Assembly: GCA_947457195.1 (NCBI GenBank)
Contig: CANGUU010000020.1
Location: 1 to 34,834, forward strand
Source: Gammaproteobacteria bacterium
GTDB taxonomy: Bacteria; Pseudomonadota; Gammaproteobacteria; Pseudomonadales; Pseudohongiellaceae
Direction of reading: 5' to 3'
DNA: 34,834 nt
Part shown: positions 19,255-27,559 of the stretch, one piece after another
Numbering within the stretch: the stretch's first letter is position 1
Layout of the letters: every line of letters starts with the position of its first letter
The notes under the pieces: model-generated
Told to the model about the DNA's origin: nothing
What the model saw: only the letters and a program-made list of their open reading frames with translations
Database searches by the model: none
Program-made: the position numbers and the translations under genes

Positions 19255-20136
19255 ATGAAGGAAGCGCTGACCCTCCTGCTGCTGCGACTGCTGGCGCTGC
19301 TGCCACTGCCCGTGGCGCGTGCACTCGGACGCGGCTGCGGGCTGCTTTGCTGGTGGAGTCGACGACGCATGGCGCGCACGACCGAGACCAATCTTGCCCT
19401 GTGTTTTCCGGCCATGCCGGCCCACGAGCGCCGGGCGTTGGCGCGCGAAAGCCTGCAACAAACCTTTCAGACCATCTGCGAGACCGGTGCGGCGTGGCTG
19501 TGGCCGGCAGCGCGCACCCTGGCCCTGATCGACCGCGTGGAGGGATTGTCGTTGTTGCAGGCCGCCAAGGCGGCGGGCAACGGCGTCCTGGTCGTGGCAC
19601 CCCACCTCGGGAATTGGGAGATTTTCGGGCTTTACCTGAATGCCTGCGGTTGCGGGCAGAGCAGCCAGCTCTATCAGCCGCCGGACTCCCCCGCGCTCGA
19701 TCGCCTGATCCGTGAGGCGCGCAGCCGTGCGGGCGCCCGCATGGTGAGCACGGACGTCAAGGGAGTCGCCGCCCTGCTGAAAGCGCTACGCGACGGCGAC
19801 GTGGTCGGCATCCTGCCCGATCAGGTACCGCCGGCCAGCGGCGGTGAATTTGCGCCTTTCTTCGGCGTGCCGGCCCTCACGATGACGCTTCTGAATCGCC
19901 TGCAGCAGAAGACGGGAGCCGCGGTGCTGCTCGGCTACGCACGGCGCGAAGGCCGCGGCTTCACCATCGTGCTGCGCGCCCCCGAGCCGCAGATCGCGAG
20001 CGACGATCTGGCCGTGGCGCTGCCGGCCTTGAACCGCGGCATCGAGCGCCTGGTCGAGGAAGTGCCGGCGCAGTACCAGTGGGAGTACAAGCGATTCAAG
20101 CGCCAGCCGGCGGGCACAGCCTCGCCGTATCGCTGA
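19255..20136 (+). CDS. LpxL/HtrB-type lysophospholipid or lipid A acyltransferase
   Basis: Members of this family transfer a secondary acyl chain to lipid A, or act on related lysolipids, at the inner membrane. The 293-residue product has an N-terminal hydrophobic helix (about 4-32), then [17 protein letters not shown], the catalytic HLGNWE (His117, Glu122), [20 protein letters not shown], the segment [20 protein letters not shown], and a C-terminal [12 protein letters not shown]. This matches the HtrB-like gene near glyQ in Pseudomonas rather than E. coli LpxL in detail, so the exact acceptor is uncertain. The ATG follows a run of eight C residues and has no Shine-Dalgarno sequence, so translation may be leaderless or depend on other features. 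Confidence 0.87.
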   Translation: MKEALTLLLLRLLALLPLPVARALGRGCGLLCWWSRRRMARTTETNLALCFPAMPAHERRALARESLQQTFQTICETGAAWLWPAARTLALIDRVEGLSLLQAAKAAGNGVLVVAPHLGNWEIFGLYLNACGCGQSSQLYQPPDSPALDRLIREARSRAGARMVSTDVKGVAALLKALRDGDVVGILPDQVPPASGGEFAPFFGVPALTMTLLNRLQQKTGAAVLLGYARREGRGFTIVLRAPEPQIASDDLAVALPALNRGIERLVEEVPAQYQWEYKRFKRQPAGTASPYR

Positions 20137-20219
20137 GGCCCGCCACGACGTCGCACGCCGCTCCGGGCAGTCGACGCCCGCGTGCTGCCGGGCCCGCGCC
20201 CCGGGTCAAATCCCCGGGT

Positions 20220-21521
20220 CTACGCCCCGTGCTTGCCGAGCAGCGCGTAGTAAAACCCGTCGGGCCCGTTGACGGCGGGCAGCAATTGCACACCCACCAC
20301 GCAGCGCTGCGCCGTGGCGATCTCGAGCGGTAGCGCCGTGGCATCGGGCGTGTCGGCCAGAAAGGCCTGCAGCTGGCTGCTGTTTTCCGCCTGCAACACC
20401 GAGCAGGTCGAGTAGAGAAGATACCCACCCGGCGCCAGCAGCGGCCACGCGGCGCGGAGCAGAGCTCGCTGCCGCGCGATCAGGCTGTCGACCTCGGCCG
20501 GTGTGCGCAGCAGCTTGATGTCGGGGTGGCGGCGGATCACGCCCGTGGCCGAACAGGGCACGTCGAGCAGGATGCGGTCGAAGCGGCCGAACTCCGCGGC
20601 GGGCGCCACCGTGATGTCTGCGCAGCGCACCTCGGCCCGCAGCCCCAGTCGCTCGAGATTCTGGTGCAGGCGCGGCAGGCGGCGCGCTTCGTTGTCGAGG
20701 GCCAGCACCTGCAGACCCGGCTCTGCCTCCAGCAGCGCACAGGTCTTGCCACCCGGCGCGGCACAGGCATCCAACACGCGCAGACCCGGCGCCAGTGGCA
20801 GCAGGCTGGCACAGAGCTGCGAGGTCTCGTCCTGCACGCTCAGCAGACCCTCCGGAAATCCTGGCAAGGCGGTGACCTCAATCGGCTGCGCCAGCACGAC
20901 CGCCTGCGGCGCCAGGGCACCGGGCTCGGCGGCCAGGCCCGCCGTCTGCAGGCTGCCCAGCACGGCCTCGCGACTGGTCCGCCCGGCATGGACGCGCAGG
21001 GTGAGCGGCGCGCGCTGGTTGTTGGCGTCGAGGATGGCGCGGTACTGCCCCGGCCAATCCTGTTTGAGGCGCGAAAGCAGCCACTCGGGGTGGGAATACC
21101 AAAGCGCATAGTCGCGCTGGGCCCGCGCCAGCAATTCCTCCTGACGCCGCGTTGCGCCGCGCAGCACGGCGTTCACCAGACCCTTGGCCCACGGTTTGCC
21201 CAGTGCCGTGACGGCCTCCACGCTTTCGTTGACGCAGGCGTGGTCGGGTGTGCGCATGAACAGCAACTGGTAGAGCCCGAGCAGCAACAGGCAGTGCAGG
21301 TCGAGGTCCTTGCTGCGCAGCGGCTTGTCCAGCAGCTGCTGCAGGTAGAACGCCAGCTGCGTGTGCCAGCGGCAGACGCCGTAGCAAAGCTCCTGCAGCA
21401 GGGCCGGGCTGCCGGCGCGGTTCAGTCTTTCGCTGCTGAGCAGGCTGGCGAGCGAGCCCTGCGCCTGCAGCAGGCTGGACAGTACATCGATGGCCAGCAA
21501 ACGCTCCGGTCGTTTGGTCAT
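20220..21521 (-). CDS. rsmB: 16S rRNA (cytosine(967)-C(5))-methyltransferase RsmB
   Basis: RsmB methylates C967 of 16S rRNA using S-adenosylmethionine. The 433-residue product has the N-terminal NusB-like domain (about 1-140, ELCYGVCRWHTQLAFYLQQL), then the methyltransferase fold: SAM-binding LDACAAPGGKTCALLE, DVPCSATGVIRRHPDIK (the PC motif) and LLYSTCSVLQAENS (the TC motif); the two cysteines are the release base and nucleophile. MTKRPERLLAID fits the family N-terminus, so the ATG at 21521 was used rather than a start seven codons upstream. It is convergent with the acyltransferase gene. The usual partner fmt is not adjacent here. Confidence 0.95.
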   Translation of the reverse strand: MTKRPERLLAIDVLSSLLQAQGSLASLLSSERLNRAGSPALLQELCYGVCRWHTQLAFYLQQLLDKPLRSKDLDLHCLLLLGLYQLLFMRTPDHACVNESVEAVTALGKPWAKGLVNAVLRGATRRQEELLARAQRDYALWYSHPEWLLSRLKQDWPGQYRAILDANNQRAPLTLRVHAGRTSREAVLGSLQTAGLAAEPGALAPQAVVLAQPIEVTALPGFPEGLLSVQDETSQLCASLLPLAPGLRVLDACAAPGGKTCALLEAEPGLQVLALDNEARRLPRLHQNLERLGLRAEVRCADITVAPAAEFGRFDRILLDVPCSATGVIRRHPDIKLLRTPAEVDSLIARQRALLRAAWPLLAPGGYLLYSTCSVLQAENSSQLQAFLADTPDATALPLEIATAQRCVVGVQLLPAVNGPDGFYYALLGKHGA

Positions 21522-21574
21522 GGGCGCGCGGGCGGGCTGCAACGAAGGCGTGCGGTGGGCAGGCGCATGGTCTG

Positions 21575-22003
21575 TCAGGGCTCGGGCGTGCCGGTGTCAT
21601 CGGCGCCGGTCGCGATTTCCTCACGCGCCTTGCGCGCCAGCGCCTGGTAGCGGCGGCGAAACGACTCCAGCACCTCCTCGTCGAGTTCCTCCAGATCGAG
21701 GATGGCGTTGTGCGCGCCCTTGGTGGCGCGGATGAGTTCGTCCAGTTTCACCTGCATGGCTTCGGTGTCGCGGTTCTGCGTGTTCTGGATCAGGAACACC
21801 ATCAGGAAGGTGATGATGGTGGTGCCGGTATTGATCACCAGCTGCCACGTGTCGCTGAAATCGAACAGCGGCCCGGTGACCAGCCAGCCGAGAATCACCG
21901 CCACTGCCAGCGCGAAGGTGCGCGGCCTGCCGCAGTACCGCGCGGTGAGCTTGGCAAACGACGAGTACCAGCTGTCTGGCGTGGTGACGGGTTTGGTCTG
22001 CAT
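21575..22003 (-). CDS. Low-affinity iron permease family small membrane protein
   Basis: The 142-residue product fits the bacterial branch of the low-affinity iron permease family. An N-terminal segment SWYSSFAKLTARYCGRP leads to two membrane helices (about 31-50, TFALAVAVILGWLVTGPLF, and 55-80, INTGTTIITFLMVFLIQNTQ), followed by the diagnostic NRDTEAMQVKLDELIRATKG and an acidic C-terminal coiled-coil-like tail. Iron transport was shown only for distant fungal members; the bacterial proteins have no proven function. The ATG at the complement of 22001-22003 has GGAGA about 10 bp upstream. It lies 81 bp after znuB, possibly in the same transcript, which is suggestive of metal handling but not proof. 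Confidence 0.85.
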   Translation of the reverse strand: MQTKPVTTPDSWYSSFAKLTARYCGRPRTFALAVAVILGWLVTGPLFDFSDTWQLVINTGTTIITFLMVFLIQNTQNRDTEAMQVKLDELIRATKGAHNAILDLEELDEEVLESFRRRYQALARKAREEIATGADDTGTPEP

Positions 22004-22084
22004 GGGGTCGGTCTCCTCTGCGTGCAGGTGGGCGCCGGCGGTCGGCAAGCACCGGATCAGTCTATCGCCAACCGACGTGCCGCA

Positions 22085-22873
22085 TCAGCCGGCGCTGCGC
22101 CGCTGCAGGGTGAGCCCGCCGAGGAACAACAGCGCTGCCGCGACCACGATGCTCGGCCCGGTCGGCGTATCCCACTGCCATGACGCCGCCAGCCCCCCCA
22201 GCACGGCCAGCGCCCCGCTCAGGCTCGCCGCCAGTGCCATCTGTTCGGGCGACCGCGCAAACAGCCGGGCGGTCGCCGGCGGAATGATGAGCAGCGATGT
22301 GATGAGCAGCACGCCAACGATCTTCATCGCCACCGCCACCACCACCGCAATGGTCAGCAGCAGCAGCACGCGCAGTCGGGCCACCGCGATGCCCTCCACG
22401 GCCGCCAGCTCCGGTTGCAGCGTCAGCGAAAGCAGCCGGTTCCACTGCGTCAGCAGCACCAGGCCCGCCACGGCGACACCCGCCACCAGCCAGGCCAGCT
22501 CGCGGCCGCTGACCGTGAGCAGGTCGCCGAACAGGTAGGCCTGCAGGTCGATCTGCACGCGGGTGAAACTGAGCAGCACCAGCCCCAGCGCCAGCGCGCT
22601 GTGGGCGAGGATGCCTAGCACCGTGTCGTTGGCGAGGCGCGTGCGCCGCTCCAGGCTCACCAGCAACAGGGCGATCAGCACGCAGGAGGCAATCACCGCC
22701 AGCTGCATGTCGAGCTCGAGGAAGAGGCCGAACGCGATGCCCAGCAGGGCCGAGTGGGCGAGGGTGTCGCCGAAGTAGGCCATGCGTCGCCACACCACGA
22801 AACAGCCGAGCGGGCCGGCCACCAGCGCCAACAGCAGTCCGGCGGCCAGCGCGCGCCAGAGGAAGTCCACCAT
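22085..22873 (-). CDS. znuB: Zinc ABC transporter permease ZnuB
   Basis: ZnuB is the membrane channel of the high-affinity zinc importer. The 262-residue product has about eight membrane helices and the family sequences FVVWRRMAYFGDTLAHSALL near the N-terminus, LFGDLLTVSGRELAWL in the middle and MKIVGVLLITSLLIIPPATA towards the C-terminus. Its ATG directly follows the znuC stop codon with no gap (TAG then ATG on the minus strand), so the two are translationally coupled. The zinc assignment rests on znuC's His-rich tail and the divergent znuA; a manganese importer of the same superfamily is less likely. Confidence 0.94.
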   Translation of the reverse strand: MVDFLWRALAAGLLLALVAGPLGCFVVWRRMAYFGDTLAHSALLGIAFGLFLELDMQLAVIASCVLIALLLVSLERRTRLANDTVLGILAHSALALGLVLLSFTRVQIDLQAYLFGDLLTVSGRELAWLVAGVAVAGLVLLTQWNRLLSLTLQPELAAVEGIAVARLRVLLLLTIAVVVAVAMKIVGVLLITSLLIIPPATARLFARSPEQMALAASLSGALAVLGGLAASWQWDTPTGPSIVVAAALLFLGGLTLQRRSAG

Positions 22874-23752
22874 CTAGCCCCCTCTCCGCGGATTGTGCAG
22901 CAGGCTCGGACCATGCCGATGCTGGCAGTGCTCGCCGTGCACGTGATCCGGATCATCGACCACCTCGCCGGCCAGGTCGTGTTCATGATTGTGGTGGTGG
23001 GTATAGACCGCCATCGCCTGCACGCCCTGGCGGCCGAATAGTTCGAGATAGGCGGGGTCGTTGCTGACCTGCTCGGGATGGCCATGGCAGCACACGTGCT
23101 GGTTGAGACAGATCACTTCGTCGGTGGCCGACATCACCAGGTGCAGGTCGTGGGACACCATCAGCACGCCGCACTGATGCCGGTCGCGGATGCTGGTAAT
23201 CAGCCGATAGAACTCTGCCTGACCCTTGAGGTCTACGCCCTGCGTTGGTTCGTCGAGCACCAGCAGCTCCGGCTTGCGCAGCAGCGCGCGCGCCAGCAAC
23301 ACACGCTGCAGCTCACCACCGGACAGCGCCGCCATTCGGGCGTCGGCCACGCGCGTGGCACCGACCTCCGCCAGCGCGGCGGCGATGTCGGCCGGCTGCG
23401 CTCCCGGCGAAAGGGCGAGGAAGCGCTGAACACTGATCGGCATGGTGGGCTCCACCTGCAGACGCTGTGGCATGTAGCCGATGCGCAGCCCTGGGCTGCG
23501 GTCGACCGTGCCCGACGACGGGCTCAGCAGACCCAGCGCGATCTTCACCAGCGTGGTCTTGCCCGCACCGTTGGGCCCGATGAGGGTGAGGATCTGCCCG
23601 CGCTGCAGGTGCAGATGCACCTGCAGCAGCAGCTGGCGACCGCCGCTGTGGTAGTCGATGCCATGCAGGTGCAGCAGGGCGCGCGGGTCGCAGGTCGCCG
23701 CCGTGGCCGTGTCGAGCCGGCGGACAGAATGATCGGGGCTAGCGGTTGTCAC
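22874..23752 (-). CDS. znuC: Zinc ABC transporter ATP-binding protein ZnuC
   Basis: ZnuC is the ATPase of the zinc importer. The 292-residue product has Walker [10 protein letters not shown] (59-67), signature [15 protein letters not shown], Walker [13 protein letters not shown] and the switch SHDLHLVM. The C-terminus is extended and His-rich: from [10 protein letters not shown] to the stop there are eleven histidines and a cysteine in about 36 residues, longer than in E. coli ZnuC (251 residues in all). This tail may bind zinc and sense it. The start is a GTG at the complement of 23750-23752; I see no better start downstream. It is divergent from znuA across 89 bp. Confidence 0.94.
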   Translation of the reverse strand: MTTASPDHSVRRLDTATAATCDPRALLHLHGIDYHSGGRQLLLQVHLHLQRGQILTLIGPNGAGKTTLVKIALGLLSPSSGTVDRSPGLRIGYMPQRLQVEPTMPISVQRFLALSPGAQPADIAAALAEVGATRVADARMAALSGGELQRVLLARALLRKPELLVLDEPTQGVDLKGQAEFYRLITSIRDRHQCGVLMVSHDLHLVMSATDEVICLNQHVCCHGHPEQVSNDPAYLELFGRQGVQAMAVYTHHHNHEHDLAGEVVDDPDHVHGEHCQHRHGPSLLHNPRRGG

Positions 23753-23797
23753 GGGGTGGACGCGCCTGTGCTGGCGGCGCAGGGCGCCGGAAGTGGT

Positions 23798-23813
23798 GGT
23801 GTATCATAGCACC
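23798..23813. promoter_or_regulatory. Weak candidate operator or -10 region in the znuC-znuA divergent gap
   Basis: GGTGTATCATAGCACC has a dyad-like form: outer GGTG/CACC and an inner TAT-C-ATA, but the two centres do not coincide. A Zur site is expected between znuC and znuA, and this is the only AT-containing dyad in the 89-bp gap. The match to known gammaproteobacterial Zur boxes is poor, so this is tentative. Confidence 0.25.
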
Positions 23814-23841
23814 GCCCCTTTCGAGGCCGTGTCCTTACCCC

Positions 23842-24732
23842 ATGATTTCCCGCATGTTTTCCTTAGGCCGGCTGCCCTTCGTCCTGTGCCCGCTGCTGGC
23901 GGCTCTCGTCCTGCCGGCAGCGGCTGCACCGGCGCCGGTACTGGCGGCGAGCATCAAGCCGCTGCAGTTGCTGGCAGCCGCCATCACCGACGGAGTCAGC
24001 GAACCGCAGCTGGTACTTGCTGCAGCGGAAGACCCGCACCACGCCGCGCTGCGGCCCTCGCAGCGGCGTGCGCTGCAGGCGGCGGACCTGGTGCTGTGGA
24101 CCGGCCCGCTGCTGGAAGTGCCGCTCGCCGAGGTCATCGCGGCACTCCCCGTTCCAGTCGTCACCGCCAGCGAGCTTACGGATGTGGTGCTGCTCAACGC
24201 CGGGGGCACGCCCGACCCCCACCTCTGGCTCGACAGCCGTAACGCCCGCGCGATGGCGGTTGCGCTCGCCGCCACGCTGCAGCAACTGGACCCGGGCTCG
24301 GCGACGCGCTACGGCGCCAACCTGCAGGCCCTGCTCGCCAGCCTCGACCAGATCGATGCCCGCATCGACGAGACGCTCGCCCCCTTGCGCCAGCGGCCGT
24401 GGGCGGTCAGTCATCAGGCCTTCGCCTATTTCACGCGGCAGCACGGCCTGCGCGAGCCGCTGACCCTCGCCAACACTGCCAATGCAGAGCCAGGCGTGCG
24501 CAGCGCCGTGCAGCTGAACGCCCGCATCGCGGCCGAGGGCATCGCCTGTCTCGTCATCGAGCCTACCGAATCCGGGCCGGAACTCGCGAGCCTGCTGGCG
24601 GCGCCGGGGCTGCACATTGCCACCGCCGACGGCCTCGGGCAGGCGCTCGCGCCGGGGGCGGCCGCCTATGGGGAGCTGCTGCTGGCGCTCGGCGAGGCGC
24701 TGCGTACCTGTCTCGGAGCCACGCATGACTGA
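23842..24732 (+). CDS. znuA: Zinc ABC transporter substrate-binding protein ZnuA
   Basis: ZnuA captures periplasmic zinc for ZnuBC. The 296-residue product has a signal peptide (about 1-29, ending LPAAAA) and candidate zinc ligands in the usual places: His66/67 in EDPHHAALRPSQ, His127 in TPDPHLWLDSRNA, His191 in AVSHQAFAYFTRQHGL, and an acidic residue in the C-terminal lobe. The acidic His-rich loop common in ZnuA just before the second His is missing: only LNAGGTP separates DVVL from DPHLWL. The ATG at 23842 was chosen for the signal peptide; another lies four codons in. Its stop overlaps the polA start by 8 bp. Confidence 0.9.
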   Translation: MISRMFSLGRLPFVLCPLLAALVLPAAAAPAPVLAASIKPLQLLAAAITDGVSEPQLVLAAAEDPHHAALRPSQRRALQAADLVLWTGPLLEVPLAEVIAALPVPVVTASELTDVVLLNAGGTPDPHLWLDSRNARAMAVALAATLQQLDPGSATRYGANLQALLASLDQIDARIDETLAPLRQRPWAVSHQAFAYFTRQHGLREPLTLANTANAEPGVRSAVQLNARIAAEGIACLVIEPTESGPELASLLAAPGLHIATADGLGQALAPGAAAYGELLLALGEALRTCLGATHD

Positions 24733-27475
24733 CACGGCGCCCCTGGTTCTGGTCGACGGCTCGTCATACCTGTTTCGCGCCTACCACGCGCTGCCGCCGC
24801 TCACCAACAGCCGGGGGCAGGCCACCGGCGCCGTGAAAGGCGTGATCAGCATGATCCGCAGCTTGCGCAAGCAGTTCCCGCACAGCCAGATCGCCATCGT
24901 GTTCGATGCCAAGGGCAAGACGTTCCGCGACGATCTTTACCCCGAGTACAAGGCCCACCGTCCGCCGATGCCCGACGACCTGCGCTCGCAGATCGAGCCC
25001 ATCCACCAGATCGTGCGCGCCATGGGCTTGCCGCTCCTGATCGTCGACGGCGTAGAGGCCGACGACGTGATCGGCACGCTGGCGCAGCAGGCCTGGCAGC
25101 AGCAGCTGCCCACGCTGATCTCCACCGGCGACAAGGACATGGCCCAGCTCGTCAACGACCACGTTACCCTGCTGAACACCATGACCAACGAGCGCCTCGA
25201 CACCGAAGGTGTCCGGCAGAAGTTCGGGCTGCCGCCGGAGCGCATCGTCGATTACCTCGCCCTCATGGGGGACAGTGTCGACAACATTCCCGGCGTGCCG
25301 GGTGTAGGGCCGAAGACCGCGCTCAAGTGGCTCCAGGAATACGATTCGGTGGAGCGGCTGATCGCCAGCGCCAGCCAGGTGGGCGGGAAGGTGGGTGAAA
25401 ACCTGCGCGCCAACATCGAGCTGCTCAAGCTTTCCTACCGGCTGGCCACCATCAAGCTCGATGTCGGACTCGGCTTCGGACCGCAGGATCTCCGCCAGCA
25501 GCCGGAGGATCGCCAGGCGTTGCTCGGCCTGTTTCGCGATCTGGAATTCAAGGGCTGGATAAAGGAGCTGGAAGCTGCCGGCGTGGCAGCGCCGCCGGTC
25601 GACTCGGTGGAGGCCGACGCCGGTCTGCCGCCGGCTCCCGTCGAGGCTGCATGGTCTCCGCTGGCCAGCCCGGTCTGGCGCACCATCACTGCGGAAGACG
25701 AGCTGCGCGCGCTGGCCGCCACGCTGGCGCGCCAGACTCGACTGGCGCTCACGGTGCTCACCGACGACGCCCATTTCCTGCAGGCCAGCCTCACCGGCAT
25801 CGCCCTTGCGTGGCAGCGCGGGGCAGCCTGCTACATCCCGGTCGGCCACGACATGCTGGGCGACTCGGCGCAGCTGCCGCTGACCACGGTGCTGCAGATG
25901 TTGCAGCCGGTGCTCGAGGATCAGGCGGTGTTCAAGGTGGGTCACGATCTCAAGTTCCTCACCCACGTGCTCGGGCGCCATGGCATCCGCCTGCAGGGCC
26001 GCCGTTACGACACCATGCTGCAGTCCTATGTGCTCGATTCGGTCGCCATCCGCCACACCCTGGACGCCGCCGCCGAGCACTACTTGCAGGAGCAGCTGCC
26101 GGCGCTCGACACCTTGCTGGGCAAGGGGCGGCATCGGCTCGGCTTCGCCCAGCTCGACGTGGGCACGGCCAGCACCTACGCGGCCAGCGCAGCGGAGCTG
26201 ACCTGGCGGCTGCATCATTTCTTCGAGCAGCGGCTTGCCGACACCGGGCGGCTGTCGTCGGTTTATCGTTATTTCGAGATTGCCTTGCTGCCGGTGCTCG
26301 CGCGCATGGAGGCGGCGGGCATTCGCGTCGACGTCCAGGTGCTGGCGAGGCAGAGCCAGGAGCTGGCCGTCCGGTTGCAGGAGCTGGAGCGCCGGGCCTT
26401 CGAGCTGGCGGGCGAAGCATTCAACCTCGGTTCACCGGCCCAGCTACAGAAGATCTTCTTCGAAAAGCTCGGCTATCCGGTCACCAGCAAGACCGACAAG
26501 GGACAGCCCTCCACGGCCGAGCCGGTGCTGCAGGAGTTGGCAGAGACCTACGACCTGCCCAAGGTCATTCTCGAGCACCGCAGCCTGGCCAAGCTGAAGT
26601 CGACCTATACAGACAAGCTGCCGCTCGACATCCAGCCGGCAACCGGCAGGATCCACAGCAGCTTCCAGCAGGCCGTCACGGCCACCGGCCGCCTGTCGTC
26701 CATGGAGCCGAACCTGCAGAACATTCCCGTCCGCACCGAGGAAGGCCGCCGCATCCGTCAGGCCTTCGTAGCCGGAGACGGCAAGCGCCTGCTGTCCGCT
26801 GACTACTCGCAAGTGGAGCTGCGCATCATGGCGCACCTGTCCGCAGACGCCGGGCTAGTGCGTGCCTTCGCCGAGGGCCTCGACGTGCACCGGGCGACCG
26901 CCGCGGAAATCTTCGGCTGCGCGCTGCAGGAGGTCACCAGCGAGCAGCGTCGTAGTGCCAAGGCCATCAACTTCGGACTGATCTATGGCATGTCGGCCTT
27001 CGGGCTGGCGGCCCAGCTGGGCATCGGCCGCGCCGAAGCGCAGGAATACGTGGAGCGGTATTTCCACCGCTATCCCGGCGTGCGCGACTACATGGAAAAC
27101 ACCCGCCTGCACGCCGCCGAGCTGGGCTATGTGGAGACGCTCTTTGGTCGCCGCCTCTACCTGCCCGACATCCGGGCCCGTAACTCCATGCTGCGCAAGG
27201 CCGCCGAGCGCACGGCCATCAACGCGCCGATGCAGGGCACGGCCGCCGACATCATCAAGCAGGCCATGGTCGACATCGACCAGTGGCTGAAGGTGGCCGG
27301 TCTGGATGCGCGCCTCGTGTTGCAGGTCCATGACGAACTGGTGTTCGAAGTGGCGGAGCCGGATCTGGCCCTGCTGAGCGAAGGCGTGCGTTTCCGGATG
27401 GTGTCGGCGGCGTCTCTGGCCGTGCCGCTGGTGGTCGATCTTGGCGAGGGCCGCACCTGGGACGAGGCGCACTGA
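24725..27475 (+). CDS. polA: DNA polymerase I with degenerate 3'-5' exonuclease domain
   Basis: PolA processes Okazaki fragments and fills repair gaps. The 916-residue product has an intact 5' nuclease domain (1-290: VFDAKGKTFRDDLYPEYKAH, GVEADDVIGTLA, STGDKDMAQLV, GDSVDNIPGVPGVGPKTA). The polymerase domain is also intact: motif A LLSADYSQVELRIMAHLS, motif B RRSAKAINFGLIYGMSAFGL and motif C QVHDELVFEV. The middle exonuclease domain (about 320-510) keeps its fold sequence but not its metal ligands: aligned to E. coli, D355, E357, D424 and D501 become Thr343, Leu345, Leu412 and Ala489. Proofreading should therefore be lost, as in Thermus and Bacillus enzymes. GGAG lies 6 bp before the ATG, which overlaps znuA by 8 bp. 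Confidence 0.97.
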   Translation: MTDTAPLVLVDGSSYLFRAYHALPPLTNSRGQATGAVKGVISMIRSLRKQFPHSQIAIVFDAKGKTFRDDLYPEYKAHRPPMPDDLRSQIEPIHQIVRAMGLPLLIVDGVEADDVIGTLAQQAWQQQLPTLISTGDKDMAQLVNDHVTLLNTMTNERLDTEGVRQKFGLPPERIVDYLALMGDSVDNIPGVPGVGPKTALKWLQEYDSVERLIASASQVGGKVGENLRANIELLKLSYRLATIKLDVGLGFGPQDLRQQPEDRQALLGLFRDLEFKGWIKELEAAGVAAPPVDSVEADAGLPPAPVEAAWSPLASPVWRTITAEDELRALAATLARQTRLALTVLTDDAHFLQASLTGIALAWQRGAACYIPVGHDMLGDSAQLPLTTVLQMLQPVLEDQAVFKVGHDLKFLTHVLGRHGIRLQGRRYDTMLQSYVLDSVAIRHTLDAAAEHYLQEQLPALDTLLGKGRHRLGFAQLDVGTASTYAASAAELTWRLHHFFEQRLADTGRLSSVYRYFEIALLPVLARMEAAGIRVDVQVLARQSQELAVRLQELERRAFELAGEAFNLGSPAQLQKIFFEKLGYPVTSKTDKGQPSTAEPVLQELAETYDLPKVILEHRSLAKLKSTYTDKLPLDIQPATGRIHSSFQQAVTATGRLSSMEPNLQNIPVRTEEGRRIRQAFVAGDGKRLLSADYSQVELRIMAHLSADAGLVRAFAEGLDVHRATAAEIFGCALQEVTSEQRRSAKAINFGLIYGMSAFGLAAQLGIGRAEAQEYVERYFHRYPGVRDYMENTRLHAAELGYVETLFGRRLYLPDIRARNSMLRKAAERTAINAPMQGTAADIIKQAMVDIDQWLKVAGLDARLVLQVHDELVFEVAEPDLALLSEGVRFRMVSAASLAVPLVVDLGEGRTWDEAH

Positions 27476-27525
27476 CGTCCTCGCCAAGCGTGTCGCCGTA
27501 CGCGCAGATAATTTGCCGCGTTGCC

Positions 27526-27553
27526 GGAACTTTTTCCGGAAGGCCAGCTCCAA
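27526..27553 (+). promoter_or_regulatory. sigmaE-type (AlgU/RpoE) promoter of the polA-engB small RNA
   Basis: GGAACTT (27526-27532) is the exact -35 consensus of sigmaE-family promoters. After 16 bases comes TCCAA (27549-27553), a good -10 match. Transcription should start near 27560. It lies 50 bp after the polA stop in a gap with no gene, and points at a Rho-independent terminator. Confidence 0.7.
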
Positions 27554-27559
27554 GGTGGT

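Noticed and set aside
20137-20219. GC-rich repeated CCCCGGGTC in the gap between the acyltransferase gene and rsmB as a terminator
   Set aside because: The two CCCCGGGTC copies are direct repeats, not a clear hairpin, and no T-run follows on either strand.
23798-23813. Confident Zur box between znuC and znuA
   Set aside because: The dyad is imperfect and does not match known Zur consensus well; it is listed only as a weak candidate.
24764-26218. 484-codon ORF antisense to polA (also 487 codons antisense to gspE at 31852-33315, 375 codons antisense to dnaN at 3997-5124)
   Set aside because: Long open frames opposite conserved GC-rich genes are expected when third positions are G/C-rich. The translations have no recognisable domains, and the opposite strand encodes full-length conserved proteins.
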